From: Rhodocollybia butyracea
Lineage: Eukaryota > Basidiomycota > Agaricomycetes > Agaricales > Omphalotaceae
Direction: 5' to 3'
Assembly (NCBI GenBank): GCA_015501585.1
Contig: JADNRY010000007.1
Location: 372,001-436,000 of the forward strand
Length of the DNA: 64,000 nt
Shown here: piece after piece, positions 1-10,724 of the stretch
Layout of the letters: each line of letters begins with the position of its first letter
Numbering within the stretch: position 1 is the stretch's first letter
Program-made: the position numbers and the translations under genes
The notes under the pieces: model-generated
The model's database searches: none
What the model saw: the letters and a program-made list of their open reading frames with translations, nothing else
What the model was told of the DNA's origin: nothing

Positions 1-111
1 CGATGACTTTAAGGAGTGAGTTATGTAAGAGATTGCCTAAATAGACTCTACAGAGATTACCATATGATGAGATGAGGACGCGTATACAATTGGGTCAAAG
101 AAAGGAAAATA

Positions 112-2627
112 CTATTCCAGTTTCTTGGTCGCAATGGCAGGTGACGGTAAGGGATCATCAACGGGGGGAGGTGGTGGAGAATCTTTAGGTTTAGGCGGCA
201 TAGCCAGACCGTGTTTCTGATGCTCATCCAACCATTTATCCATATCATCCTCTCGGCCAGATGGACGCTTTCCGAGGAGGTTGATCATGTCCTCCCTGAA
301 AAACAGGGTTAGCACTGCAAGTAGCACAGGTGCTGAAATTACCTTGTAATGACCTCTTTTGCGAGAAGCAATTCGGCCACCTTTTCCACGTCTTCCTTAT
401 GCTTGTTGAGGAGGGCCCGTGTCCTGTCGTACATGGTCCTATGGGAGATGTAGACAAGGCAGTTTGATCACAAACCAGAGTAACTCACGTTATCATTTTC
501 CGAACCTCGAAGTCTAGAGCTTCGGCGGTTTTTTCTGAGAATGGCTTGGTCCAGCCTTCCCTTGCGCCTCGAGCACCACCGTAGCTGACAGGACCAATGA
601 TATCGTTCATGCCGTAGTTGGCACAGGCCTCAAACGCATAGCGAGTAATTTTCTGAAGGTCGTCCTGAGCTCCGCTGGTGATGTTATCTGAACCAAAGAA
701 GATCTCTTCAGACACGCGTCCTCCGAGAGTGACACATATTTGATCCGCCAGCTGGGGCCTGCTCTGCAGGTAACGATCCGGAGGTAGATACTACAATGGT
801 TGTGTAAAAAGTCAAAAGAAACATGACGGTTTGGAGGTAACCCACCTGTGCATAACCTAGGGTACCACTACCCCGAGGGATGATGCTGACTTTCAAGACG
901 GGATCAGCATGTTCTAAAAACCATCCAGCGACAGCATGTCCAGCTTCATGATAAGCTACAGTTTTCTTCTCCAAAGGACTGAGTACCCGACTCTTCCTCT
1001 CCAAACCAACAATAACCCGCTCGATGGCCTCGTCAAAGTGGAAGGACTCGACTGATTCGGAATTTTTACGAGCAGCACGAAGCGCAGCCTCATTGCAAAC
1101 ATTGGCAATGTCGGCACCAGAGAAACCCGGGGTGAGCACCGCCAGTTTCTGTGACAAGTTCTCCAGGTTCTGCAGAGACTCGTGTAATTTCAAAGGACCG
1201 AGATGAACCATGAAAATACCCTTGCGACCAGAAACGTCCGGGAGGTCAACAACGATGTGTCGGTCAAATCGACCAGGACGCATCAGGGCAGGATCAAGGA
1301 CATCTGCTCGATTTGTTCCTGCAAGCACAACGATATGTTCATTTGTCCCAAACCCGTCCATTTCCACCAGAAGTTGGTTGAGTGTCGACTCCCGCTCGTC
1401 ATTGCCACCCACGTTTCGGCCCTTGTCTCTTGCCTTGCCGATTGCATCAATTTCATCGACGAAAATGATACAAGGGGCGTTCTTCTTGGCCGAAGCAAAG
1501 AGGTCACGCACGCGGGAAGAGCCAACGCCAACAAACATTTCGACGAACTCTGAACCAGAAACAGAAAGGAACGGGACGGAGGCTTCACCTGCAGTGGCTT
1601 TAGCCAGTAAAGTCTTACCCGTACCCGGCGGACCAGAAAGAATGGCTCCACGAGGAATTTTGGCACCCAGCCGCTCATACTTGGAAGGTTCCTTCAAAAA
1701 CTGTACGAACTCCATAATTTCCTCCTTTGCCTCATCCATTCCAGCCACATCCTTGAACTTGACCTTGACTTGGGTATCCTTGTCGAAAAGTTTGGCACGG
1801 CTCTTTCCGATACTGAAAATACCGCTTCCAGAGTTGCTAGAACCTCGTCTGGATAACCAGTAAAGAAAACCGATAACGGCGATGGTAGGGGTAAGTTCGA
1901 AAAGGATACGGAAGGTGGATACTTCGTCAGTGTAGGCTACCGGAATGCGTTCGTGACTTGGGGTACCAAGTTCCTGCTGAGCCTCATCTAACCGGCGCTC
2001 AAAGGCATCGACACTTCCTATGGAAAAGTAGAAATCTCCGGTGCCTACTGATGAACCAGGATACATGGTTCCGGTCGCATTCGAGTGAAGTTTGACGCGG
2101 ACCTTATGGCCGTTGACAACGATGAGCTTGTCAACAAGTCCCTTGTCGAGGAAGGCGGTACGGAATTCTTGCCATGTAATTTCACGGGAAGACGAAGAAG
2201 TGGTATTGGAGTAGATGAACTGAGCGACGGCGACACCAGTAATCCAGTTAATGGCACTGTTGAATCCTCCACCTGATCCTCCTGAACCTCCCTCAGGAGG
2301 TGGCGGAGTACCCTTGGATGAATTTTTGTCCTCTGATTCCTGTGAAGATTTCTTGGACATATCTGCCTTGCGTTCCTCTACACGTTGAAAAAACCCTTCC
2401 ACCTTTTTCCTAACCTCTTCAAGGTTTTCCGCTCCTCCTTCAGGAGGTGCAGACTGTGTCTGTTCCTTTTCCAGTGGTCTCTGTTCCTTCTGTGCTTTAG
2501 CCTTTGGATCCTGTTCTTCAGGATTTAGTTTAGGTTGGTTTACGGGTGTAGCATAGTAGCGAGCTTTGGGTAAAGCATATCTCCGTGAACTGATGAGTCT
2601 GGCAGCCCTAAAAGAACGAGAGAGCAT
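112..2627 (-). CDS. AFG3: Mitochondrial m-AAA protease subunit (AFG3/YTA12 family)
   Basis: ATP-dependent zinc protease of the mitochondrial inner membrane; it degrades misfolded membrane proteins and processes mitoribosomal precursors as a hexamer. Four exons (2627-846, 790-489, 438-343, 295-112) join cleanly into about 787 residues. The N-terminus is Arg/Ser-rich with a run ending RYYATP, typical of a matrix-targeting presequence. A charged linker, an FtsH extracellular-type domain with two hydrophobic segments, and the AAA module follow. Visible motifs are Walker A GPPGTGKT, Walker [12 protein letters not shown], the SRH arginines in RPGRFDRH, and the metalloprotease motif HEAGH. An in-frame ATG also exists at 2672, but the 2627 start gives the better presequence. 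The C-terminus is Pro-rich. Assignment to Afg3 versus Yta12 is not resolved; the m-AAA family is certain. Confidence 0.95.
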
Positions 2628-2915
2628 GAGAGAAGGAAGCAAGAACGAAAATGAGTAATACGCGTCAGTCATGCGTATGCGTCTCGGCTTCTTTCCGTAT
2701 GGTCCCGAATTTCGGCAGGACACTGAGGTTAAACAAATTTACTGATTGTAGACCATAGTATCATTTTGTTACTAGCTAACGCTCAGTCTTTTTCTTGGAA
2801 ATGAATCTTTCAGTGGCAGATAGTAGCCAAAAATACCCAAAAAGCTAACCCGGGTAGAGAAAGTAACCTTAGCCGGAGACTCGGGCCTAGAATTTCTTCC
2901 TTTGACCGCGACAAT
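2628..2915. promoter_or_regulatory. Divergent intergenic region, m-AAA protease / TMEM135-like gene
   Basis: A 288-bp region between two start codons on opposite strands, so it should hold both promoters. An ACGCGT hexamer (MCB-like core) lies at about 2660. If the upstream ATG of the protease at 2672 were used, this hexamer would be coding. No ORF of note is seen. Confidence 0.4.
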
Positions 2916-5370
2916 ATGACGCAGGATCCCCAAGAAATCCCGTCGCCTCTTTCACCATTAACTGTCCCCGTCTTAGGCGAAGGCAGGACCACTTTCTCAA
3001 CTGCCCCAAGCAGAAGCCATACCCCCTTTCAGAAACGATCACAGTCTCCAACTCATTCAGAGTCGGAATTTGAGTTCAATCCAGATTCTAAGGCAAGTAT
3101 CCGCAGAGCAATCCTCAGTTACGAGAATTTAGTCGCGCTTGCGGACGCTCAAGAACGCCTCAAATATGTGTTGGCAAACCGGAGAGAAACCCTAAAGGAA
3201 GCAAGAAGGATCGTCTGGCGCGACAAAGGTGAACCTGTAGCGGAACTAGCCGATGTAGAAGAAGTTCGTGCTAAATGAAATTATTCCTTTCTGAATTTTC
3301 CATTATGACCGCCATTTCAGTGCTTGAAGTGGGCACTAAAGGGTGGTTTTCGTATGTCCATGAGTCCGTTCAGATTGAGCACCTGCTTACATCTTTGTAT
3401 AGGTGCCGCAGGCCTAGCCTTCAATGTAAGGGCATGTTTCAACATTGTTCTAGCCTTGATCAGACTGCCTTCAGTGCCCAAGTCGGTCTCTTCTTCATCT
3501 GAGGAGTTTGTAGTCTAATTAGCTTTGTAGAAAACACTGGGTGTCGATTGTTCAACGGGCTATATTCGGATTGGATACTTGGAGATTCGCAGCCATGCTT
3601 GGTTCGTTGTTTCTAGGTTTCCAGGTTCAACTAAGGCATATACTAAGGCAGCCCCTCAGGTTCCTTCGTTTCCCTCTATAAATTCTTGCTGAACGCGTTA
3701 CCGTTCATAATTCCATCTATTTCAGTGTCTCACGATGACTATCCGTCTACTTTCGATGATGAAGATGACTCCCTGCCGACCACTACATTTGATGTTACTG
3801 TCCCTCCGACCCCAGGTAACGATCAGACCCCAGTAATGTCGCACCAACGACTGCGAACAGAACGATTGTCTCTTTCAACGCAGGCTCAGAGGGTTCTTAT
3901 ACGTAAAAAGACGAAACGGTGGCATGCGGCTCTTGCCGGTGCACTCGCGGGTGGACTAGGAGTAAGTTTTCTCGAAAATTGAAAGCATTTGCTCATAGCT
4001 TTCTAGATACTCTGGGAAACTAGAGGCAGACGAGTGACTATAGCGCAGCAGATGTTTGTGAGGCAAGTATTCCTTGCATCGTAGGCTCACGTGTTTCTGA
4101 TCTATCTTCGTCCTAGAGGCCTACAAGGAACATATAACTTGTACTCCAGCAAACACAATATCAACATCCCTCACGGGGACATTCTCGTATTCTCGCTTGT
4201 GTGAGTTGGTTTATTGTTGTATAAAAAATCAACAAGTTCATATTCATCAGCTGTGGACAAATTCTATACGCATTCCTCCTGAGGCCAGATTCACTACCGC
4301 ACTCATACACTAACTGGTATGGCATTTTGTTCACCTTTCATGTTTTTTTTTTTTCGTTTTAATAATTATGTATCTCAGGATCAGCTCTGCCGCAAAGGTA
4401 CCGGCCGCGTGTTTGCGTATGAACTATGATATGGTACGAAACCACTCCGTAAACTTGAACGACGTAGATGCCATCATTGCACGATCGGTACGCTCGCCAT
4501 CATGACAACAACGATAGTCTCATCCAACTATTCTATCCAGGAAATCACGCCTACGAATAGGTCGTACCTATTAGAATTGAAGGAGATTTTCCTTCGGATG
4601 CAATCATCAAACGATCCAGCCCCGTATTTCCCTCATTATGGTCCTTGTGCAGCCATTCATCCTGCACAGAGTAGTTGTTGGTCAGTGCCTACCGTGAGGT
4701 TCTTCGAGGTGGCGAAATGGATGTTACCAATCTATGGCGCGCTGCATTTTGTGCCTGCTATGCTATTAAAACGATCAACGTTCTTGAAGAATCCGTTGAA
4801 GGTGCTCATGAAAGCAGCTATAGGAACAGGCAGGAGTAGTGCGTTCCTTGGTATTTTTGTTATCATCTATCAATGTGAGTCTGATGCTTCAAACTTATAT
4901 GAGACCTGACATCCGATCGCTCTAGCCATGAACTGCTTAAAAAACCAATCACACGAGATCCTAACTACATTGCCCGCTTCCTCTCCCTTCTACCCTCTAG
5001 TTAAAAAGATACCCCAGTCCGTCATTGACTTGCTCATCTCTAAATATTCGTTCTTTTTACCTGGAATGTTTTCTGGGCTCGCGCTGTTTGTAGAAGAGAA
5101 ACGTAGAAGGCCCGAGTTGGCGATGTATGTATTACCAAAAGGCCTCGAAAGCCTGTGGATAGTTGCCACTGGAAAGGTGGGATTGAAGCGATGGAAAGGT
5201 GCTGAGAGCTTACTAACTGCGATAGGAATGGCGATGGTAATGGTATGTGCACATTGTTTTTTAAGGAAGAACAATCGTTGACAGTATTATAGAGCACCTA
5301 TCAGAACGATCCCCAACATCTGTCGGGACTGGTAAGAAAAATTCTGTACCAGTTTATAGGACCAAACTAG
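2916..5370 (+). CDS. TMEM135-like multi-pass membrane protein
   Basis: Homologue of TMEM135, a multi-pass protein tied in animals to mitochondria, peroxisomes and lipid or cholesterol handling; the fungal role is not established. The ATG at 2916 opens a Ser/Pro-rich N-terminus. Later exons carry recognisable blocks: LYKFLLNALPF (after a splice near 3660), GALAGGLG, the Cys-rich stretch PHYGPCAAIHPAQSSCW (about 4620-4685), and GLALFVEEKRRRPELAMYVLPKGLES (split here as GLALFVEEKRRR then PELAMYVLPKG). The last intron (5242-5293 region) joins to an exon that starts at AGCACC and ends in FIGPN with the TAG at 5368-5370. This restores the family's usual C-terminus; reading through the intron would stop early at 5281. 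At least nine short introns are needed. Family call is strong; individual exon borders around 3500-3560 and 4060-4140 are less sure. Confidence 0.85.
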
Positions 5371-5639
5371 TCTTGTTGTAAATAAATACCTTCGTGTTTG
5401 TATGGAGTGATAACACTGATCTGTGAGACGGCGTTAGGCAGACTCAAATGATTTGTGACGTCTAGCGCGCAGGAAAGGTACATCCGACCGACCGAGGTAG
5501 TATGTTTAAAGTACCGGCGGTACGCCCTGTAATTTGAAACGCTGTCTGCAGACGCGCTAATTCACAGCACGTGGACCGCGTTTAGACTTGAGTTCCAAAA
5601 AAATCTGAGCTTCTCCACGACCTGCCACGACACAACAAG

Positions 5640-7089
5640 ATGGTCGCTTTAGGGACTCCGTTTCAAATTTTAACCTACTCTCTACTATTTCTCCCAGCAC
5701 TTCTTTTAACGACGTATTTTCTGTCTGCTTTTCCAAACACTCCAGAACCTATACCGATACTCCCGGGGCTTGGCAGTCTTTCACCTTCTTCTTCAGTCCG
5801 CACTCTCTATCCCGAAGATTTTTTCAAAGGTGGCAACTACTTCAATGCCCCTAATGGAAAAGTAGCTCAATTTTCACCGATGGAGGAGGAACGGGCTGAT
5901 TTATCTGTTATTTAGACTCGATACTTCTTATTGGGTCCAGAAACTGGCAAGAAAGTGAGTCGACTTGGGAAATTTTTTTTACGATAGCAAGTTGATTCAG
6001 TATGCAGATTGTGCTTATTAACGGGCTATCTATTCCTTCGATAATTTGGCAAAATGTTTCAGCGAGTCTGGTTACACGAGGATATCGCGTTCTGTTGTAC
6101 GGTCGGTACTTATTGTTCCCCACTAATTATATCTATTCTTATCTGTTGACTCAAGATTTGTATGGTCGCGGCTACTCAGATATACCTCAAACAAAATACG
6201 ACCGCAATTTATATGTTACTCAGCTCGCGCTATTAATGCAACATGTCAACTGGGATAGAGCCATTCTTGCGGGCGTTTCTATGGGTGGCTCAATCGCAAG
6301 CGCGTTCACTGCTTCCTTTCCCGATCTTGTGGAAGACCGAGTTATTATTATCGCATCCACTGGTCTCATTCTTGTCAGTAAGGCGACGCAATTCTGGCAG
6401 TAATCGGTCTAACAGATTGTATCAGACGTCGGATTTGTCACGGACTACCAAAATAATGTCGCTGCCGCTCGTCCAAGCATTAACTTCTAGTTTTATCGCT
6501 CGAGTAGGTTGCCCAATCTGTATCAAAAGCTTCTTCTCATTGGTATACGTGATGCAGAAATTTTTGCAGCATCTAACAGACTCTTCTAATCAAACGGCTC
6601 CGGCTGACTCAATGCAAGAAGTACGGATATATATCGCCCTTCATTATCGATGACGGTGTTAATCCACTGCTATGTTCTCAGATTGTACGCCTGCAATCGG
6701 CTCATTTACCAGGTTTCAACGCAGCAATATCCTCATCTCTACGAGCAGGTCCAATACGGGGAGAATTTTCCAGTTTTTCAAGTGATGTTTGGAGCGGTCG
6801 GAAATTGCTAATAATTCATGTACGTCCAGTCCCTTTCTCTAACCACCCACTCTACTCATACAGAGCCCAGGGTACGAACGATCACACGGTTCCGTACAAG
6901 TATGCTGCCATGATCCAAAGCGCCCTACCCAAAGGCTGCCAGTCTGAAATTGTAACAATCGAAGGTGGTCCTCATGATTTAACTATCAGGTAGGCTATTC
7001 TTCTTACAGGAAGCAGTAGACTGAACTTCACATCAAGCCATCCGGACACCATTGTAAACCAGATAGACAGATGGGTTGCATCTCCGTGA
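5640..7089 (+). CDS. Alpha/beta-hydrolase fold protein with N-terminal membrane anchor
   Basis: Serine hydrolase of the alpha/beta fold, substrate unknown. The first exon encodes a hydrophobic helix (about residues 8-30, ILTYSLLFLPALLLTTYFLSAF), suggesting a signal anchor. Exons then give the oxyanion-region block VLINGLSIPSIIW, the DLYGRGYSD loop, the nucleophile elbow GVSMGGS, a late Asp in GTNDHTVP and a His in GGPHD: a plausible Ser-Asp-His triad in order. Multiple short introns are needed (for example after KV near 5865, and 6110-6150). The final exon ends at the TGA of 7087-7089, after DRWVASP. It lies tail-to-tail with the WRAP73-like gene. Lipase or esterase activity is an inference from fold only. 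Confidence 0.8.
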
Positions 7090-7372
7090 CCGGCCTGGAT
7101 ATCTATCTCTCGGACACTACTATCTTAGAGCTTCCTACTGTATCTTTTCCCTTGCGCCCCGCATAATCCGTTCCATTGTAAGATATACTCCATCCACCTA
7201 CTCCTTTGGTTATCTGATCTTTATCCTCTTCGTTTTCGTGTGGATTTTTATTTTCTTGTGTATTTCCAAATGCCACTATAGTGTTTATTGTGCTATAGTT
7301 CATGTTGTTGTCATTCCTTATACATGACTTGATCAAAGTATTATACAGCAAAACTTTACAGGGGATATGAAC

Positions 7373-9251
7373 TCAAAAATCTTTTACCTCGAACGCACAA
7401 CAAAAGGTGTCTTTGTCCAGAAGAATCAAACCTTTTCCATCCCCAGACCAACGGATATCCCGGGTATTGAATTCCTCTGGAAATAGCATGAGTATTACCA
7501 TGACACACGAGGTTTGGACGTACTTGCGGGTACGCCGATGCACTCGGCCATCTCTTCTTGTTCCCCCGACTCGCCTTCCCATTCATCACTCCATGTGTAG
7601 ATACTTCGATTACCGCAGCACAACGCTAACGAGCCTTTGCGTACAGGATTCCAACGCGCGCGCAATACTGATTTGGTATGTGAAAGAACAGATCGTAGTT
7701 GGGGAGCAAAACCTTCATTTGAAGAGGGGAAGGAATATAGATGGATCGCTGTAGGTGTTGTTTCTAGACGATGGTGATAGTATAAATAATCGTCAGAATC
7801 TAAATTAAAAAAGTCTACCGTAGCGAACAAGTAAGAGAGTGCCTGTTTGATTCCACTCTAGCTGAGCGATACCACTCTTTGGATTTGCTTTCATGTGATC
7901 TACTTTATTCAGCGCGATAGTTTGAGGGGTTCGAAGCTTCTCATCTAGAAAGGGAGATGAGGAATGAGGTCACTAATACTCTTATTCCACATACATGATA
8001 AGAAGCCTCGTCCTTCAGTGGCTTCTAGCCATTTAGAGGGTTCTCGCCACACGGTCTAGAAAAATATCCGATGAGATTGAACATTAGTAGTAATATAAAA
8101 CATCACTTACCACTCCAGAAGGAACTCTACTTGAAAGTTCGAAGGTGACTACTGGCGACCAGGATAGTGTATCAAGTATATGCACCTATGGAGTTGAGTC
8201 TAAATACGAGCGCGATCTGAGCATCTTACTTTGTCATCCCATCCTGCTACCGCTAGAAACATACCACTTGGATGCCAAACAACTTCGCGGATCCCTAAAG
8301 TTGGTTGTGGTTCTGGCGAAAAACTCGCTAGACGATCACCTGCTAGTGTCAGAATGTAAAGTTTGTACTTTGGGAAAAGGTGAGATGAGCTCCACTGAGC
8401 GTGGCAAGCAATTCACCTCAAGCGGTCCCTCCCAGACGGCGATATGGTTTCCAGTGGGAGATAACACAAATGAGGACAAAGAGGATGTCGGCAATTGAAA
8501 ATGCTGTCAATCGGTATTATATCTGGAGCAAAGTAAATAGTTAGAGTTCCTTACGCGCACAACTTTGTAAGATTCAGAAGCATCATAGAGTCCCAGCATG
8601 TCATGAGATTTGTGTCGCTCAGCCATGGCGAAATATCGTCCATCGGCACGAAAAGCGTACCCTATCAAGGATATGTCATACAAAAATGAAACACAAAGGC
8701 CACTTCAAGTACCTTTGTCTGGATATACAGGAAACTGTATATAAGTAGTTGTCCCTGTTACTAGAGACCAAACTGTGACTCTCAGACCCCATTCCGAGAA
8801 ACACAGAACGGTCCTGCCATCAGGAGCCCAAACCGCCTTTACAAGCCCTAGGGAGGGTCAAGTGAGTAGCCAAAACACAACAAAAGACAGTTACACAGCT
8901 ACCCTCGGCTCCACTATCTATACGTGCTCTCCATTCTTCATCTACTAACTTCAAAACCTGGAGAAATCCGCCTTTGGCACATACGGCCAAGATATATTCG
9001 CTGTCGCAAGACCAGTCGATATGAGATATAAGATTCTTTGCATCCAACGAAAGGTGTCCAGATTTCAGTGGTTTGCTCAACGAAACCACAGATTCTGAAG
9101 GGTTGGGATCAATTAGCCAGGTTCTAGATATCTGAAAGCTCTCAGTTCTTCGAACTATAATCCTATCAGCAACTGCAGTGGCAATAAAGTGTGCGCCTGG
9201 ACTGAATGCAACCAGCGACGAAGAATGCTTGTATAGCTCCGTGAAATCCAT
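7373..9251 (-). CDS. WRAP73/Wdr8-like WD40-repeat protein
   Basis: Orthologue of WRAP73 (WDR8), a WD40 protein that in S. pombe works with Msd1 and kinesin-14 to anchor microtubule minus ends at the spindle pole, and in animals acts at centrosomes. The start MDFTELYKHSSSLVAFSPG matches the family's opening. Later blocks match in order: HIDWSCDSEYIL, WRARIDSGAEG, the WAPDGR block upstream of 8870, SRWNPVRKGSLALCCGN-type text near 7640, and a C-terminus around WSGDGKGLILLDKDTFC. Several short introns split it (about 8700-8650, 8560-8510, 7830-7780, 7540-7480). Homology covers the start and both ends; middle exons near 8145-8560 were not fully resolved. Confidence 0.85.
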
Positions 9252-9576
9252 GAGACAATTTACCAGATCTTCAAGTTGTCTTCGTCCAGAGCAACCTAAC
9301 TCTCCATCACATGATCACTACGAAAATCGGAAGCGCTAAAGAAAGACTTTCAACAGCAACAACTCACTAGATGATAGATCTCTCTTACTCAACTCATTTG
9401 TGAAGATAGCACAGGATAGCACCCCTCTGATTTTCCAGAGGACAGATCGCCTCACTGATGCTGTCACCTCGAAACGCGCTACATATCTCAATGAGCAACG
9501 CGTCCGGATCGCGTGATTTAACGGCTTCCAAAGTGCTTACATAAGCTTCACTTCATCTTCCAGTGCAGACACAAAA
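9252..9576. promoter_or_regulatory. Divergent promoter region, WRAP73-like / uS17m
   Basis: 325 bp between start codons on opposite strands. It holds no credible ORF. Near 9498-9512 it contains ACGCGTCCG followed by GATCGCG, a GC-rich element. The nine bases ACGCGTCCG occur again at 41745-41753 in the COX6A/RPN2 promoter. Confidence 0.4.
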
Positions 9577-10032
9577 ATGCCTCCAATGGCTTTCAGAGGA
9601 TTGGTGACGAAAGTGGGGTTTATGAACAAGACAGCGACAGTTACAGTCACTCGCTGGGTAGCGCATAAAATAACTCGCAAGGTGTGTGTGTTGCCTTTTC
9701 CTTGCATATCTTGTTTTAACATCCATGAAGCGCATAGAAAGAACAAAAAAATATTTAACACACGACCCCGAAAACAGTACGCTGGACTTCCACTATTCAT
9801 GAGGAGAATTTAAACTCACATCACACCAGAGTTGCAGAAGGATGATATAGTCATTATCCGTAATTGTCCGCCTGTTTCCGCACGAAAACGCTTCAAGCTG
9901 GAAACAATTATAGAAAGTCCGGAGACAGAGCGGGCGAAAATGCGTATGCGCAGAGCAGAGCAAGCGAAAGCCTCCTCCGCTACCAGCGTGTCCCCAACTT
10001 CAGTACTACGGGTATTGCTCAACTCAACATAA
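9577..10032 (+). CDS. Mitochondrial small-subunit ribosomal protein uS17m
   Basis: uS17 binds 16S-type rRNA early in small-subunit assembly. Three exons (9577-9681, 9731-9776, 9830-10032) give 117 residues. They read GLVTKVGFMNKTATVTV, then RIERTKKYLTHDPEN, then DDIVIIRNCPPVSARKRFKLETI. This is the uS17 OB-fold pattern: the KT..V.V strand, the basic K..AHD-like linker, the GD.V.I strand and the RPLS.KR motif. The 46-nt middle exon is essential to the motif and was placed by its splice sites and phase. A lysine/alanine-rich C-terminal extension is typical of mitochondrial forms. The gene is convergent with prefoldin 6 (50 bp between stops). Confidence 0.9.
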
Positions 10033-10082
10033 TAGGACAATAATTTTTACGATGAGCATTGGTCCGACATACAGAGAGTACT

Positions 10083-10623
10083 TTACTCGGAATTCTCGTT
10101 CTGTTGCTGGAGTTTTGTCTGGATCTCGACAATCTGGAATGAAGATCGGAATAAACGACTGGAGGTTGAAGTTGAAGGGAATGTTGACAAACTTCACTCT
10201 TCTTATTCTCCGACTTGGCCTCGATCTCCTTGAGCTGCGCTTCTATACGTTTGCTGGCACGGTTGTTCAATAAATTATTCCAGTATAGATAATTTAGAAC
10301 GCACATTTCTCCTCGAATGAACTCCAACCTTGTATCCACGGTGCTTTTGGCCTCTGCCTGATCCTGCTTCACCAGCATGGGTCCAATTTGTTTATAGATC
10401 GTGTTTTCAGGTGTCAAACTGGCGAACTCCTAGCCGAGACGTATGAGAAACGCGATCGTTGAAAGAACTAACGGCGCACTTTTTTTACCAGTTCATTTTC
10501 AGAAAGCTGAGCGTCCAATTTCTGCCTCGCTTCTACTGCTTTACTGAGATCTTCCTGGATCTTTTGAAAATCGACTGACGCCGCCTGAAGCTTTTCGCGC
10601 AATGACTGTAAATCAGAAGCCAT
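10083..10623 (-). CDS. YKE2: Prefoldin subunit 6 (Pfd6/Yke2)
   Basis: Beta-type prefoldin subunit; the hexamer hands unfolded actin and tubulin to the CCT chaperonin. The protein is almost all coiled coil, around a beta-hairpin. It starts [20 protein letters not shown], then after an intron reads [20 protein letters not shown] and RLEFIRGE. The exon after the next intron gives [22 protein letters not shown] last 59-nt intron leads to [11 protein letters not shown] and the stop at 10085-10083. Each join keeps phase and the family pattern. Its start codon is only 101 bp from that of the divergent GGT gene. Confidence 0.92.
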
Positions 10624-10724
10624 GGAGTGCGGGCCGGTACTTCCTTGCTGAAAATCAAACGGGCCTCCGGTCCTCCCGCCTCCTCATTATAAAACGATGG
10701 GGACTTTCTCTCGTGGACTTCAAA
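10624..10724. promoter_or_regulatory. 101-bp bidirectional promoter, prefoldin 6 / GGT
   Basis: Both start codons face outward from this 101-bp stretch. It contains GC-rich text and a TATAAAA at 10688-10694, only 31 bp before the GGT ATG. If that TATA is used, the GGT 5' leader must be extremely short; otherwise initiation is upstream and the match is chance. Confidence 0.35.

Noticed and set aside
1210..1863. Long open frame (217 codons) on the plus strand
   Set aside because: It lies antisense to the AAA domain of the m-AAA protease, whose motifs are unmistakable on the minus strand. The open antisense frame follows from codon composition.
4344..4360. Poly-T tract as a retroelement tail
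   Set aside because: It lies inside an intron of the TMEM135-like gene, with no target-site duplication or reverse-transcriptase text nearby.
5242..5281. TMEM135-like protein ending at 5281
   Set aside because: The stretch is an intron with GTATGT donor; splicing to 5294 gives the normal family end at 5370.
10602..10724. Upstream extension of the GGT reading frame to 10602
   Set aside because: It overlaps the start of prefoldin 6 and has no ATG before 10725 that fits; the family alignment begins near MPSPVQINW.
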